A stretch of DNA of 64,000 nt, taken from the NCBI RefSeq assembly GCF_001426375.1, contig NZ_LMEO01000034.1:32031-96030 (forward strand). Direction: 5' to 3'. This DNA is from Paenibacillus sp. Root444D2 (GTDB lineage Bacteria > Bacillota > Bacilli > Paenibacillales > NBRC-103111). The position numbers and the translations under genes are program-made. Below, piece after piece: positions 23,586-32,305 of this stretch (position 1 is the first letter of the stretch; the number at the start of each line of letters is the position of its first letter). The notes under the pieces were generated by a model. That model was given only the letters and a program-made list of their open reading frames with translations, was not told the origin of the DNA and made no database searches.

Positions 23586-26417
23586 CTAAAATGTTGCTTT
23601 GACCTGAATGGCAGGTTGAAAGTGGGTAAGCTTCTGGTACTCATTCTGGATATTTTGAGCGATATGGCTCCATTGGTAGTGCTGTTGCAGCAGCTGGTAG
23701 GCGCTATCAGCCATCTTGGCGGCTTGCTTTGGCTGCAGCAGCATATCCGTAATGTGCCAAGCTAATGAATCGACATGACCTGGGAGAGCCTTATAGCCGT
23801 CCACACCATGCCTAATGATTTCAGCTAAACCGCCTGTATCGGAGAGGACCAGAGGCTTCCGGTGGGCCATGGCTTCCAGCGCTACGATACCGAAAGGCTC
23901 GTACAAGCTCGGAATCACACAAACATCCGTAGATTGATAAAGCTGTGTGCGATAAGCATCATCAACAAAGCCAGTAAACAAGACGCGATCTCCCAAAAAA
24001 GCAGCCTGGGAGCGAAGCTCACCTTCCATAGGCCCAGAACCGGCGATAATGAGCTTAGCTTGCGGGACTTGTGAAATGATTTTCGGCAAAGCTGCCAGCA
24101 GAATTTGAATGCCTTTTTCATAAACAAGTCTTCCAATGAAGAAAATGACCTTATCTTGTTTTGCCACGAAATCGGGTCGATTTATTGTCTTTGTGTTTGG
24201 TTTTTGAGTCCGAATTCCATTCGGATGTACACTCACTTTATCGAAAGGAAGATTAAAGATACGTCCTACTTCCTCTTTCATATAGGAGCTGCACACAAAG
24301 ACACGATCAGCCTCATATGTCAGCTGCCACTCCAAATGATGAATCTTTCGCTGCAGGTCGGAATATAGATTTCCTTGATTTCGTCCCCATTCCGTTGCGT
24401 GAATCGTGGCTACTAAAGGGATGCCGTAGCTGGTTTTTATTTCTCTTGCCGCATGAGCAACCATCCAATCATGCGCATGTAAAAGGTCGATTCGTCCGCC
24501 ATTTTCTTTCCATCTGACAAGATGATCAGTCATGGCAAGATTCATTTCGAACGTCCAGTGGTAAAAGTGAGTATCACCGGAATGGTTAACAGGGAGCCTA
24601 TGTACGTAAACGCCATTCATGTTCTCAAAACTTGGCGCACCATCGTAGGAGGTTGTGATGATGTGCACAATTTCTTCGCGAGCGACAAGAGCTTCCGATA
24701 GTTCATGGACTGCTCTCGATAAGCCGCCGACATGTTTGGGCGGGTATTCCCAAGCTAGCATGAATACGTTCGGACGGTGTTTGGTTTCCTCCAGCAATGT
24801 TTCCCATTCCTTCAAGTTTGGAATGATCGGGATAGGGGAAAGCTGCTCTAAGCTTACGTAATCATGAAATTGGATAGCTGGAAAGCAGTTGTCTTTCTCC
24901 TCTAAATCGGTAAGGAGTACCTCGTCAACCTGTTCCCGATCCACCTGATCGCAGAGATGGTAGAAGCAGCCTAGATGATCCTTCGTACGGCGAACGGCAT
25001 GGTCGACGTCGCTCTGTGCCTCCATCATGAACGCCCAATCACTGCTTTGAGCTAGCATAAGTTCCCTTGCAGCTTGATTCAAAGCCCGTTTCAGGACGCT
25101 GGCGCTTAATTTACCATGGCCAGAGAGATGCTTATGTTTCGTTGCAAGCTCGATCATTCGTTCTTCGGCTTGATGCAGATGACGATAAATCCAGTCGTTA
25201 CGTCCCTGCAGCCATATTTCGGCGGAATGGTTACGGCCCCAACTAGATTCGTTTAAATTTCCGACAGCAGCTATTGGATATTCCTCTAGATATTCACTAG
25301 GTGTAATCATTTTAATCGTTTGCTGATCGAGAAACATTTTACGGCAGAGCAGCTCAAGAAAGTGCGGGCCTTCATACCACCAATGTCCAAATAGCTCCGC
25401 ATCATAGGGCGAAACGATGAGGGGTTTGCGATCCAGCCAGCATTCCCAATGAGCGGCCTGCTTCTGGCAATTTGCCAAGAAATGATCGGCATGTTCAGCT
25501 GCTTTTTCTAGGGCCTGCTCTGGTTGATAAGGCTCCTTGTGGCTGCCTTTGCTTGTGTTGCGGTAATATTTAAACCCTGTTGCCGAGTCGATATCACTGT
25601 AGTATTCTCGATAGTTGAAGTCTCCTGTGTAGCCGTTCTCGGCACTTACTTGACTGGTGGATTCCGGATCCAGAGGAAAGGCAGTTACCCCATAGGGGGT
25701 CATTAGCGGAGAAGCCAATTCTCGAGCCGGCTGCGGTGAAGCGAAAGCGACTGCTGTGGAATCAGTGAAGAAATATTGGATCCCAGCCTGCTTCAAAATG
25801 CGGTCAATACCCGGCGTATAGCCACATTCAGGCAACCAGATGCCGCGTGGCTTTTGATCGAAATAACGTTCATAATCCCGAACAGACGTCATAATCTGTG
25901 CTTTTATTGCCTCTTCTGTTTTCATTAGTGGAAGAAATCCATGCGTAGCGGCTGATGTAACAATTTCAATACAGCCTAAATCTTGATAGTGTTTGAATGT
26001 CGCAATAACATTTCCTTTGCAGCTCTCAAATAGTGTAAGAAGCTCACGGAATCGTTTGGCATAACGTTTGGCCAGAGGAAGAAGAGAAGGCTTTTTTTGT
26101 AACCGGACTTGTTCCTTAACTGCGTGCTCAATAAGCTTACTTAGGTAAGCGTGATAGTTGTCTTGGAAGTATGGATTGCTGAACAGGGACAAGATAGTCG
26201 GAGTTATGGAGAAGGTCAAGCGGAAATCTATCTTATCACTTGTTAGACGATTCATGACTTCAATTAGGGGTAAATACGTTTCAGTCATGGCTTCATAGAA
26301 CCATTGTTCTTCCAAATTGTCGTTCTGATCCTGATGACGAATATAGGGAAGATGAGCATGCAGCATGAGAACGAAATATCCCTTGAGCTCTGGCTTCGGT
26401 TTGATGCGATTGATCAA
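23586..26417 (-). CDS. Fusion: GH57 (1,4-alpha-glucan branching type) + GT4 glycosyltransferase, copy 2
   Basis: The 943-residue paralogue of the 16607-19690 gene has the same order. The GH57 domain carries MLHAHLPYIRH, nucleophile E197 in GIWLPECGY and acid D339 in SPYDAELFGHWWYEG. The GT4 domain carries MLAWEYPPKHVGGLSRAV and YEPFGIVALEAMAHR. It lacks the GC-rich Ala-rich insertions of copy 1 and its base composition is even. The start is TTG with GAGGTGA nine bases upstream; the DUF4912 copy 2 gene ends nine bases before. It probably extends and branches an alpha-glucan. Two divergent copies in one cluster suggest distinct roles such as primer synthesis and elongation, or two chain lengths; this is inference. 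Confidence 0.92.
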   Translation of the reverse strand: MINRIKPKPELKGYFVLMLHAHLPYIRHQDQNDNLEEQWFYEAMTETYLPLIEVMNRLTSDKIDFRLTFSITPTILSLFSNPYFQDNYHAYLSKLIEHAVKEQVRLQKKPSLLPLAKRYAKRFRELLTLFESCKGNVIATFKHYQDLGCIEIVTSAATHGFLPLMKTEEAIKAQIMTSVRDYERYFDQKPRGIWLPECGYTPGIDRILKQAGIQYFFTDSTAVAFASPQPARELASPLMTPYGVTAFPLDPESTSQVSAENGYTGDFNYREYYSDIDSATGFKYYRNTSKGSHKEPYQPEQALEKAAEHADHFLANCQKQAAHWECWLDRKPLIVSPYDAELFGHWWYEGPHFLELLCRKMFLDQQTIKMITPSEYLEEYPIAAVGNLNESSWGRNHSAEIWLQGRNDWIYRHLHQAEERMIELATKHKHLSGHGKLSASVLKRALNQAARELMLAQSSDWAFMMEAQSDVDHAVRRTKDHLGCFYHLCDQVDREQVDEVLLTDLEEKDNCFPAIQFHDYVSLEQLSPIPIIPNLKEWETLLEETKHRPNVFMLAWEYPPKHVGGLSRAVHELSEALVAREEIVHIITTSYDGAPSFENMNGVYVHRLPVNHSGDTHFYHWTFEMNLAMTDHLVRWKENGGRIDLLHAHDWMVAHAAREIKTSYGIPLVATIHATEWGRNQGNLYSDLQRKIHHLEWQLTYEADRVFVCSSYMKEEVGRIFNLPFDKVSVHPNGIRTQKPNTKTINRPDFVAKQDKVIFFIGRLVYEKGIQILLAALPKIISQVPQAKLIIAGSGPMEGELRSQAAFLGDRVLFTGFVDDAYRTQLYQSTDVCVIPSLYEPFGIVALEAMAHRKPLVLSDTGGLAEIIRHGVDGYKALPGHVDSLAWHITDMLLQPKQAAKMADSAYQLLQQHYQWSHIAQNIQNEYQKLTHFQPAIQVKATF

Positions 26418-26426
26418 GAGATAACG

Positions 26427-26933
26427 TCACCTCACATAGGGAGAGTAGGCTTGTATATTTTCAAAAAAAGATGGCTTGATTCGATTATAGACACGTTCGG
26501 CTTGGGCTTCTGGAACAACCGTTTGTATCGGTTCTCCCCATTTAGTTTCGGTATCTTTAGGTGTTGCGACACAATTGGAACGAAGAAGAGGAACGAACTC
26601 GCGCTCCCAAGTGTAAGTACCAATATCTACAAGATAGGTACGGGCTGCACCTAGATGGTGAAGATACCAATTGTTAGCTTCAGACGTCGTTGTTACATCC
26701 CAGAATCCATGTGCATTACTGCCATTGAAATATAGGCTGGTTACATCGTACAAACGTATCACTTTGGGCATTAACGCATAGTCGCATTCAAAATGCTGAG
26801 AAACAAGCCATCTCCGCCTATCACTAATTTCCCAATAAACATAGAGCGAATGTGCATCCACGATCATAAGATGGAGTATGTCCTTGTTATACCGATCGGG
26901 AACCTCAAACCCTGCGGTAGGTAATGCCTTCAA
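26427..26933 (-). CDS. DUF4912 domain protein, copy 2
   Basis: The 168-residue protein shares with copy 1 the pattern LMIVDAHSLYVYWEISDRRR near the start and YLVDIGTYTWEREFVPLLRSN, cut here to VDIGTYTWEREFVPLLRSN, in the second half. Function is unknown. It is the first gene of the glucan cluster and precedes the GH57-GT4 copy 2 gene by nine bases, repeating the gene order of the other module. The start is TTG with AGAGGAA six bases upstream. Conservation of the pairing across the duplication is the best hint that it is a partner of the fusion enzyme. Confidence 0.85.
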   Translation of the reverse strand: MKALPTAGFEVPDRYNKDILHLMIVDAHSLYVYWEISDRRRWLVSQHFECDYALMPKVIRLYDVTSLYFNGSNAHGFWDVTTTSEANNWYLHHLGAARTYLVDIGTYTWEREFVPLLRSNCVATPKDTETKWGEPIQTVVPEAQAERVYNRIKPSFFENIQAYSPYVR

Positions 26934-27148
26934 GGTGAATTCCTCTTTTCTAATACTAATGACTACCTTTTCACTGTAAAAGCATTCGCTTTTCCAAAGA
27001 AAAATATGCGTAGATTGCTAAAATCTAACTGTCCTAAAAAAAAGGAATTTCAAACTTTTCTGGCGAATATATTGGACTAATCCGGGTTAAGAAGTTTATG
27101 CTTACGATGCAAGCTTTCCTAACGGAAAGCTCTAAGGGAGGGTTTTTC

Positions 27149-27571
27149 ATGAGTTTTTGTTGTGGAGCCAGTATGATTGGAACGAAAGGTACCTTGAAGC
27201 ACATTCGTACACAAATTCACAATGTGCCCATTCTTTTTTGCCCGGTATGTCATCGCATTGAAGTTCACTATCTGGTGGAGAACGAATACGAGATATTAGC
27301 GGAGTATGCTCACGGAGACGGTGCTCCTGAGGTTGATTTTACGGAATATGTAGATGGTAAGGATCATCTATTGCATGATAATTGTGTCAACCATGAGGGT
27401 GAAGAGCCTTTAGATATAGTACGCTGTCAAATTGATATGGCTCTTGATTTGCTTGGGGTCGCGAAATCTATTGGCGATAATGAATGGGAAGATCAGCTTA
27501 AGAAACGATTGAAAATGCTGAGTGTACGCCGAGATAAACTAAAAAACAAAAAAACCTCCAAGCACACGTAG
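27149..27571 (+). CDS. Conserved hypothetical protein with a CxxC zinc-finger-like N-terminus
   Basis: The 140-residue protein starts MSFCCGASMIG and has FCPVCHRIEVHY about 35 residues in, so a four-cysteine metal site is likely. The middle (EYEILAEYAHGDGAPEVDFTEY) and the helical C-terminus (IDMALDLLGVAKSIGDNEWE) look like a genuine conserved protein. I do not know its function. ATG 27149 has AAGGGAGG eight bases upstream; the longer frame starting at 27098 has no site. It is divergent from the glucan cluster and is followed by two hairpins. Confidence 0.75.
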   Translation: MSFCCGASMIGTKGTLKHIRTQIHNVPILFCPVCHRIEVHYLVENEYEILAEYAHGDGAPEVDFTEYVDGKDHLLHDNCVNHEGEEPLDIVRCQIDMALDLLGVAKSIGDNEWEDQLKKRLKMLSVRRDKLKNKKTSKHT

Positions 27572-27628
27572 AGGTTTGTTGAAAAGAAGACGGTTCGGGT
27601 CTATTTTGCCCATAACGTCTTCTTTTTT
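27552..27628. terminator. Two hairpins between convergent genes
   Basis: The first is AAACCTC and GAGGTTT around a 12-base loop, overlapping the end of the small gene. The second is AAGAAGACGGT and AACGTCTTCTT followed by seven Ts. Together they terminate the plus-strand gene; the second can also serve the LytTR gene coming from the right. Confidence 0.85.
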
Positions 27629-27673
27629 TGTTACACACATCCCTAACTCATGTATATGGTAAGTACTTGGTGC

Positions 27674-28447
27674 TTATTGAAGTTCCTGCAGAAGCTTCGC
27701 AAAATCCTTTTGTAGATTTCTGCTTAGTGGAACTTTCACAGGCGTATGGTTCAAATGAATTAGAAATCTTCTCGAAGTGGGAAATCCACTTTCTTTCACA
27801 TACGATACCACATGGCGCAAATTGACCAGAAAACCTTTAAATGGACTGAACATATGAGGAGAGCTCTGCGCCAGTATATCCGTTAAATTCGTGCTGGATT
27901 CCATATGTGCTCCATTCATGAGATGGATTCTGGTCAAACGTTTATCTTCTTTCTCAATGAAGAGGATGGAGTCTTCGGAGATAGGCAGCTCTGATTTTTG
28001 ATTTTTGACAGTAATCCATGTTGTAGATCTAGGCTTTGGGGCTTGTACCTGCTGACTGCGTTCTAGTTGAATCTCCGCAATGGCCTTCCGAATAGCCGCT
28101 TGAAACTTTGGCAGCATCACTGGCTTGGACAGAAAGTAGAGGGAACCTAGATCATGAAAGCTCGTCAAAACATGGTCAATATTCGTGGTTCCGCTAACCA
28201 TAATGACTTTCTGTTGATATCCAGCTCTTCTCAAGGATTGAACCATCGTGATGCCATCTAAATTTCCTTCCAGTCCTATGTCCACTAGCATAATGTCAGG
28301 CTGAAGCTGATCGTATAATTGTATAAATTGTTCACCTTCAGAAACGATAGATATGACTCTTAACCCGCATTGTTGGCAATAACTTTCGAGTAATTTGCCT
28401 GCCCAATAGTTATCTTCCACGATGGCCACTGTGAAACGGTGTCCCAT
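27674..28447 (-). CDS. LytTR-family response regulator
   Basis: The 257-residue regulator begins MGHRFTVAIVEDNYW, with receiver-domain acidic residues E11/D12 and the phosphorylated aspartate D56 in DIMLVDIGLEG. The C-terminal domain (WITVKNQKSELPISEDSILF through the final helices) is a LytTR DNA-binding domain of the AgrA type. A frame of 53 extra codons is open upstream but it overlaps a likely promoter zone and lacks a binding site, so I start at 28447. It is divergent from an AgrC-like membrane protein gene 173 bp away. Such regulators control peptide quorum-sensing, virulence or cell-wall genes. Confidence 0.88.
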   Translation of the reverse strand: MGHRFTVAIVEDNYWAGKLLESYCQQCGLRVISIVSEGEQFIQLYDQLQPDIMLVDIGLEGNLDGITMVQSLRRAGYQQKVIMVSGTTNIDHVLTSFHDLGSLYFLSKPVMLPKFQAAIRKAIAEIQLERSQQVQAPKPRSTTWITVKNQKSELPISEDSILFIEKEDKRLTRIHLMNGAHMESSTNLTDILAQSSPHMFSPFKGFLVNLRHVVSYVKESGFPTSRRFLIHLNHTPVKVPLSRNLQKDFAKLLQELQ

Positions 28448-28620
28448 ATGTTCATCGCACTCCAATCCTCTCACCCATGGGCCCTTGCATCCTGTCAACT
28501 TATGCTCAGAAACAGCCAACTTAGTCCACTTTGAAGGCAAAAGTACGGTTATCTTGTATAGTTCTAGGTGTGGATTCAAATAGGTAGGCTGCTTAAGAGC
28601 AAGCATAGAAATGAGGGAAC

Positions 28621-29256
28621 GTGCAGTTGTTTACATGGGTGAAATTTATCCTAACCTGTATTGATTTTGTACCTATGATTTTATTCGCATTACTACTATT
28701 CAGACAAAGAGTGAAACCGTATTGGATACAAATAACGCTCGCTGCACTCGCAGGAACGATGGTCGCTTATTTCGACAATTGGCCTTTATTATACGTTTGT
28801 ATCATTTGTACACTGCTTATGATGGTTTGGAAATTTAGCTTTGTACCTACATTAATCATAGCATTATCAGGGTATATTCTGTCGGTCATCGTATCTACGA
28901 TTGTTCTCTTATGTTGTGATTTAACCGATCTCGCTGCATATACAGATATCAAGGATGATTCCTTAACGACTAATTTGATATTACTTTTGACCATTATGGC
29001 TAAGTGCGGTGTTCTTCTTACTATTCATAAGCTTCGGCTCGGCTTTACTTTTCTCTCGAATTATACGAGAATACCGCTGACTAGAGAAAATGCAGGCTTT
29101 TATCTCTTCATTATTGTTGTAATTATTGGAATTGCATACCGTCATTCCTATCCGGATAGCGTGCTAAGCGCGCTAATGCCGATCCAAATGCTAGGTATGG
29201 CAACGGTTCTCTTCATCTATGTCATGCTAGGTAAGGAACTTGGCTTTCAAAGATGA
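28621..29256 (+). CDS. Multi-spanning membrane protein like an AgrC sensor without its kinase
   Basis: The 211-residue protein has six or seven hydrophobic segments (for example FILTCIDFVPMILFALLLF, TLIIALSGYILSVIVSTIVL and AGFYLFIIVVIIGIAYR). This layout resembles the N-terminal signal-binding part of GHKL kinases such as AgrC, but the frame stops after the last membrane segment and no kinase domain follows in any frame. The start is GTG with GAGGGAA close upstream. It lies divergent to a LytTR regulator, the usual partner of such kinases, and its end overlaps the XRE gene tail to tail. It could be a truncated receptor, a separate signal-binding subunit, or simply an unrelated membrane protein. 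Confidence 0.65.
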   Translation: MQLFTWVKFILTCIDFVPMILFALLLFRQRVKPYWIQITLAALAGTMVAYFDNWPLLYVCIICTLLMMVWKFSFVPTLIIALSGYILSVIVSTIVLLCCDLTDLAAYTDIKDDSLTTNLILLLTIMAKCGVLLTIHKLRLGFTFLSNYTRIPLTRENAGFYLFIIVVIIGIAYRHSYPDSVLSALMPIQMLGMATVLFIYVMLGKELGFQR

Positions 29257-29868
29257 ATGCCGGGAGCTAGAATCAGCTTCCACAACAAATCCTTTATTGC
29301 GAGCTTCATACTCGAGAAGAATCTGGTGATATTTCTTTTGCGGCATAGCGGCGATGGTTACACTAGGACCTTCTTCATAATCATTAAAATAAAGTTTGCC
29401 TTCTGCGGGGGCATACTTTTTTATTTTGTTCAGATTGACGAAAAGATGCATGTCCAATTTCACAAAATGGTGATCAGTTAATGCTTCTATGAAACTCGTG
29501 AACGCCACAAGAGATTCTACGTTCTCTTCCATGATGCCGTCAGACGAAACATATTGTATGGTTTTGATACCAAACTCAACATACCAGACGTTATCTAAAT
29601 GGACTTGAGAAGAAGTTTGCGAAGATGAGGCTTCTTCTAAATATCCTGCTTTTATTAGTAAATCTGTGTAAGGGTATTGGTATGCTTGTGATAGCTTTCT
29701 CAAGGTGTCAGGGGATGGCTTGATGACATCATTCGTGGTACGATTACGTCCGAGCTCTAGATCCCTAATATAGGCATGAGACAAGCCGCTTTTACTTGCA
29801 ACTTTACGCAAGGACAATTTACCTCGTAACGTCTCGAGAAACTTACCAAAGTGATTGCCGGGTTCCAA
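29227..29868 (-). CDS. XRE-family helix-turn-helix transcriptional regulator
   Basis: The 213-residue protein has an N-terminal Cro/CI helix-turn-helix (LSLRKVASKSGLSHAYIRDL, residues about 17-40) and a C-terminal domain of about 130 residues that I do not recognise. TTG 29868 is chosen because GGGAGG lies eight bases upstream. The last 30 bp overlap the membrane protein gene on the other strand. It is divergent from sigI, so regulating that operon is possible but unproven. Confidence 0.85.
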   Translation of the reverse strand: MEPGNHFGKFLETLRGKLSLRKVASKSGLSHAYIRDLELGRNRTTNDVIKPSPDTLRKLSQAYQYPYTDLLIKAGYLEEASSSQTSSQVHLDNVWYVEFGIKTIQYVSSDGIMEENVESLVAFTSFIEALTDHHFVKLDMHLFVNLNKIKKYAPAEGKLYFNDYEEGPSVTIAAMPQKKYHQILLEYEARNKGFVVEADSSSRHSSLKAKFLT

Positions 29869-30011
29869 ATGAAACACCTCCCATGCCTTTAATTGTAAAG
29901 GATTCAAGGTTAAAATGAAACCGTACGTTAGGTTTTATTTGCCATTAGGTGCCCGATTGAACATCTATGGTATAATAAATTTACTTTTTATTTCTGATTC
30001 CATATAATTGT

Positions 30012-30042
30012 ACCCCCCGAATTGTTATACATAGGGACGAAA
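30012..30042 (+). promoter_or_regulatory. Candidate SigI-dependent promoter for sigI-rsgI
   Basis: ACCCCC at 30012-30017 and CGAA at 30038-30041 resemble the C-rich -35 and CGAA -10 elements reported for SigI promoters. The -10 lies 25 bp before the sigI start, which fits a short leader and autoregulation. The spacer of about 20 bp is on the long side, so this is tentative. Confidence 0.5.
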
Positions 30043-30065
30043 CTACTATACTGTGAGGTGGAACG

Positions 30066-30845
30066 GTGCTACTGGTACTATTCAAAAAATTCCTTGGAAA
30101 GAAGGAATCCCAGGGACAAAGTGAACCGCATGCCTCTTCCCTTGAGGTAACCATACATCAAATTCAAGCAGGAGACCTACGACTTAGGAATCAATTTATT
30201 GCTGACTACCAGCCTTATGTGGCTAAAGTTACAAGTAGGTTCTGCAAGCGATATATCGACCCGGCACGAGATGACGAATTCAGTATCGCTTTAGCAGCGT
30301 TTAATGAAGCTATTAATCAATATTCTTCCGTTATGGGAAGGTCTTTCCTAGGCTTTGCAGAAACGGTCATGCGGAGGAGATTAATTGATTTCTTACGCAA
30401 AGAACAACGTTTCAAAGGACAGATTCCTTACAGCTCGTTCGATCAAGAAGATGATGAAGATAACCTACTCAATCCAATTGAGGTTCATCAAGCTATCGAA
30501 GCTTATGAAAAGCAAAAGGGACTTGAAGAACGGCGAAGTGAAATTATGGATTTTAGCCGATGTTTAAGTGATTTTGATATCGATTTCTCTGAACTGACAG
30601 AAGCATCCCCTAAACACGACGATTCCAGGCAAATGCTATTCGGTATCGGCCGCACGCTAGCACAGGATGCAGAGCTTATGCGTACTCTTCTGACGAAACG
30701 GCAGCTGCCGATTAAAGAGCTGCTGGAACAAGTACAGGTTTCGAGAAAAACATTGGAGCGAAACCGTAAGTATTTGATTGCGATAGCTCTCATCTTTAAC
30801 GGACCCTACCCTTACTTGCGAGATTATTTACATATTCGAGAATGA
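30066..30845 (+). CDS. sigI: RNA polymerase sigma factor SigI
   Basis: The 259-residue protein matches SigI, a sigma-70-group factor of Bacilli and Clostridia. A sigma-2-like region (FIADYQPYVAKVTSRFCKRY and FLGFAETVMRRRLIDFLRKE) is followed by a C-terminal SigI-specific DNA-binding domain (QLPIKELLEQVQVSRKTLER). In Bacillus it serves heat and wall stress; in cellulolytic clostridia multiple copies sense extracellular polysaccharide through RsgI partners. The GTG start has GAGGTGG five bases upstream. The anti-sigma gene follows after 29 bp. Confidence 0.92.
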   Translation: MLLVLFKKFLGKKESQGQSEPHASSLEVTIHQIQAGDLRLRNQFIADYQPYVAKVTSRFCKRYIDPARDDEFSIALAAFNEAINQYSSVMGRSFLGFAETVMRRRLIDFLRKEQRFKGQIPYSSFDQEDDEDNLLNPIEVHQAIEAYEKQKGLEERRSEIMDFSRCLSDFDIDFSELTEASPKHDDSRQMLFGIGRTLAQDAELMRTLLTKRQLPIKELLEQVQVSRKTLERNRKYLIAIALIFNGPYPYLRDYLHIRE

Positions 30846-30874
30846 GGAAAGCATAAAGAAAGGAAGAACAGCGC

Positions 30875-32212
30875 ATGAACAAGGGAATCGTAATGGAATT
30901 AAGCGACAGCTCCATTATTGTCATGAATCCAGAGGGTCGGTTTGATAAGCTTCCGAGGGGAACGCGGAATTGTGAAGTTGGGGAAGAGATACTGTACACA
31001 CCTGCGAAGCGGCGTATGCGTGTACCGCAAATGGCTATTGCATCGGGACTGGCGGCCGCAATCGTCCTATGCTTTGTCTTAGTATCAACGTTGACAGGAA
31101 CCATTCCTGGGGGCCAAGTGGTTGCCTATGTAACCATAGATATCAATCCTAGTGTAGAAATAGGAATTGATAATGATGAAGTTGTACAGGATCTAATTGG
31201 GTTAAATTCAGATGGAGTTGACCTAATTCAAACGTTAGTCTATAAGGGTAAGTCGTTAGAAGCTGTCACATCTGATATTTTAGACAAAGCCGAACAGGGA
31301 GCACTTGCTAGAGGTGAAGGAGATATCATCATCAGTTCTACGATTGTAGAACAAAAAACGGATGTGGATGATCAGGCAATTGCAACGAAGTTGAAAGCTC
31401 AGGTCAGTAAGCATATAGAGCAAGCCCATCCGGATCAAGTGAAAAATTATGAAGTGACCGCGTTCGCTGCCCCGCAAGAAGTAAGACAAGAGGCGAAGGC
31501 AAGCGGTGTATCGGCCGGGAAGTACGCGATATATTTGAATGCGGTAGACAATGGTGCGAAAGTATCTCTCGACGACATCAAAACGGTGTCGATTCATCAG
31601 CTCGCGAAGGATAACGGCGGGATTGACAAATTGGTAAAGCCGGATAAGCCGATCGATAAATCGTCTCTGCAGAAGCTTATCGCAGATGAAAAATCCGGAA
31701 AGCTCAGCGAGAAAATTCAACAAATTCAGGACGAGAAATCGAACAAAGACAAGAACAACGATAAAAATGATAAGAACGATAAAAATAACAATAGTAAGAA
31801 CGGCAAGGCTACGGTGAAACCAACACCGACACCATCTTCGAAAAATGGCAAGAACGACAGGAACGACAATAATAATAAGAATGACAACAAGAACGACAAC
31901 AAAAACGATAGAAACAGCAATGATCGTAATAATGATAATGACAGCCAATCAACGCCGAAGTCGAACCGCTCGGGTGATGGCAATGAGGATGATTCTAAGA
32001 AAGAATCATCCTCAAAACCTAGAGCGACTTCAACGCCTAAGCCTACTGTAAAACCTTCGAGTAAGCCTACAAGCTCAAGCAAACCGACGGATAAGCCATC
32101 TGACAAGCCAACGCAAAAATCAAAATCAGAAAATGATAGAAGCACCATTTTTCCTTGGAGCTGGAGCGATCGGAACAAAGATTCAAAAAACCACGATGAT
32201 AATAGAGATTAG
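30875..32212 (+). CDS. rsgI: Anti-sigma-I factor RsgI
   Basis: The 445-residue membrane protein has a cytoplasmic RsgI N-terminal domain (1-50) that should bind SigI, a single membrane helix at about 52-73, and an extracellular segment beginning VVAYVTIDINPSVEIGIDN. The N91-P92 pair there corresponds to the conserved Asn-Pro site of RsgI autocleavage. The extracellular half after about residue 285 is low-complexity, first rich in Lys/Asn/Asp (DKNDKNDKNNNSKNGK) and then Pro/Ser/Thr/Lys. No carbohydrate-binding module is attached, unlike clostridial sugar-sensing RsgIs, so it more probably resembles the stress-type RsgI. The Asn-Asp-Lys tract is encoded by an AAC/GAT/AAT-rich tract likely to vary in length. 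Confidence 0.92.
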   Translation: MNKGIVMELSDSSIIVMNPEGRFDKLPRGTRNCEVGEEILYTPAKRRMRVPQMAIASGLAAAIVLCFVLVSTLTGTIPGGQVVAYVTIDINPSVEIGIDNDEVVQDLIGLNSDGVDLIQTLVYKGKSLEAVTSDILDKAEQGALARGEGDIIISSTIVEQKTDVDDQAIATKLKAQVSKHIEQAHPDQVKNYEVTAFAAPQEVRQEAKASGVSAGKYAIYLNAVDNGAKVSLDDIKTVSIHQLAKDNGGIDKLVKPDKPIDKSSLQKLIADEKSGKLSEKIQQIQDEKSNKDKNNDKNDKNDKNNNSKNGKATVKPTPTPSSKNGKNDRNDNNNKNDNKNDNKNDRNSNDRNNDNDSQSTPKSNRSGDGNEDDSKKESSSKPRATSTPKPTVKPSSKPTSSSKPTDKPSDKPTQKSKSENDRSTIFPWSWSDRNKDSKNHDDNRD

Positions 32213-32242
32213 TAAGAGTTAAAAGAATAGAATATATACATA

Positions 32243-32299
32243 AAGAAACACCCTTGGCATACTTCACTTTTATGTGAAGCTTTGCCTGGGGTGTTTCTG
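32243..32299. terminator. Bidirectional terminator between rsgI and the PepSY gene
   Basis: AGAAACACCC and GGGGTGTTTCT form the outer stem, TTGGCA/TGCC and TTCAC/GTGAA form inner stems. A T run lies on both strands. It serves two convergent genes. Confidence 0.85.
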
Positions 32300-32305
32300 T
32301 ATGTT

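Noticed and set aside
31280-32178. Long hydrophobic open frames antisense to rsgI
   Set aside because: They mirror the Asn/Asp/Lys and Ser/Pro/Lys low-complexity coding tract of rsgI on the other strand, giving Val/Ile/Phe/Leu-rich artefacts.
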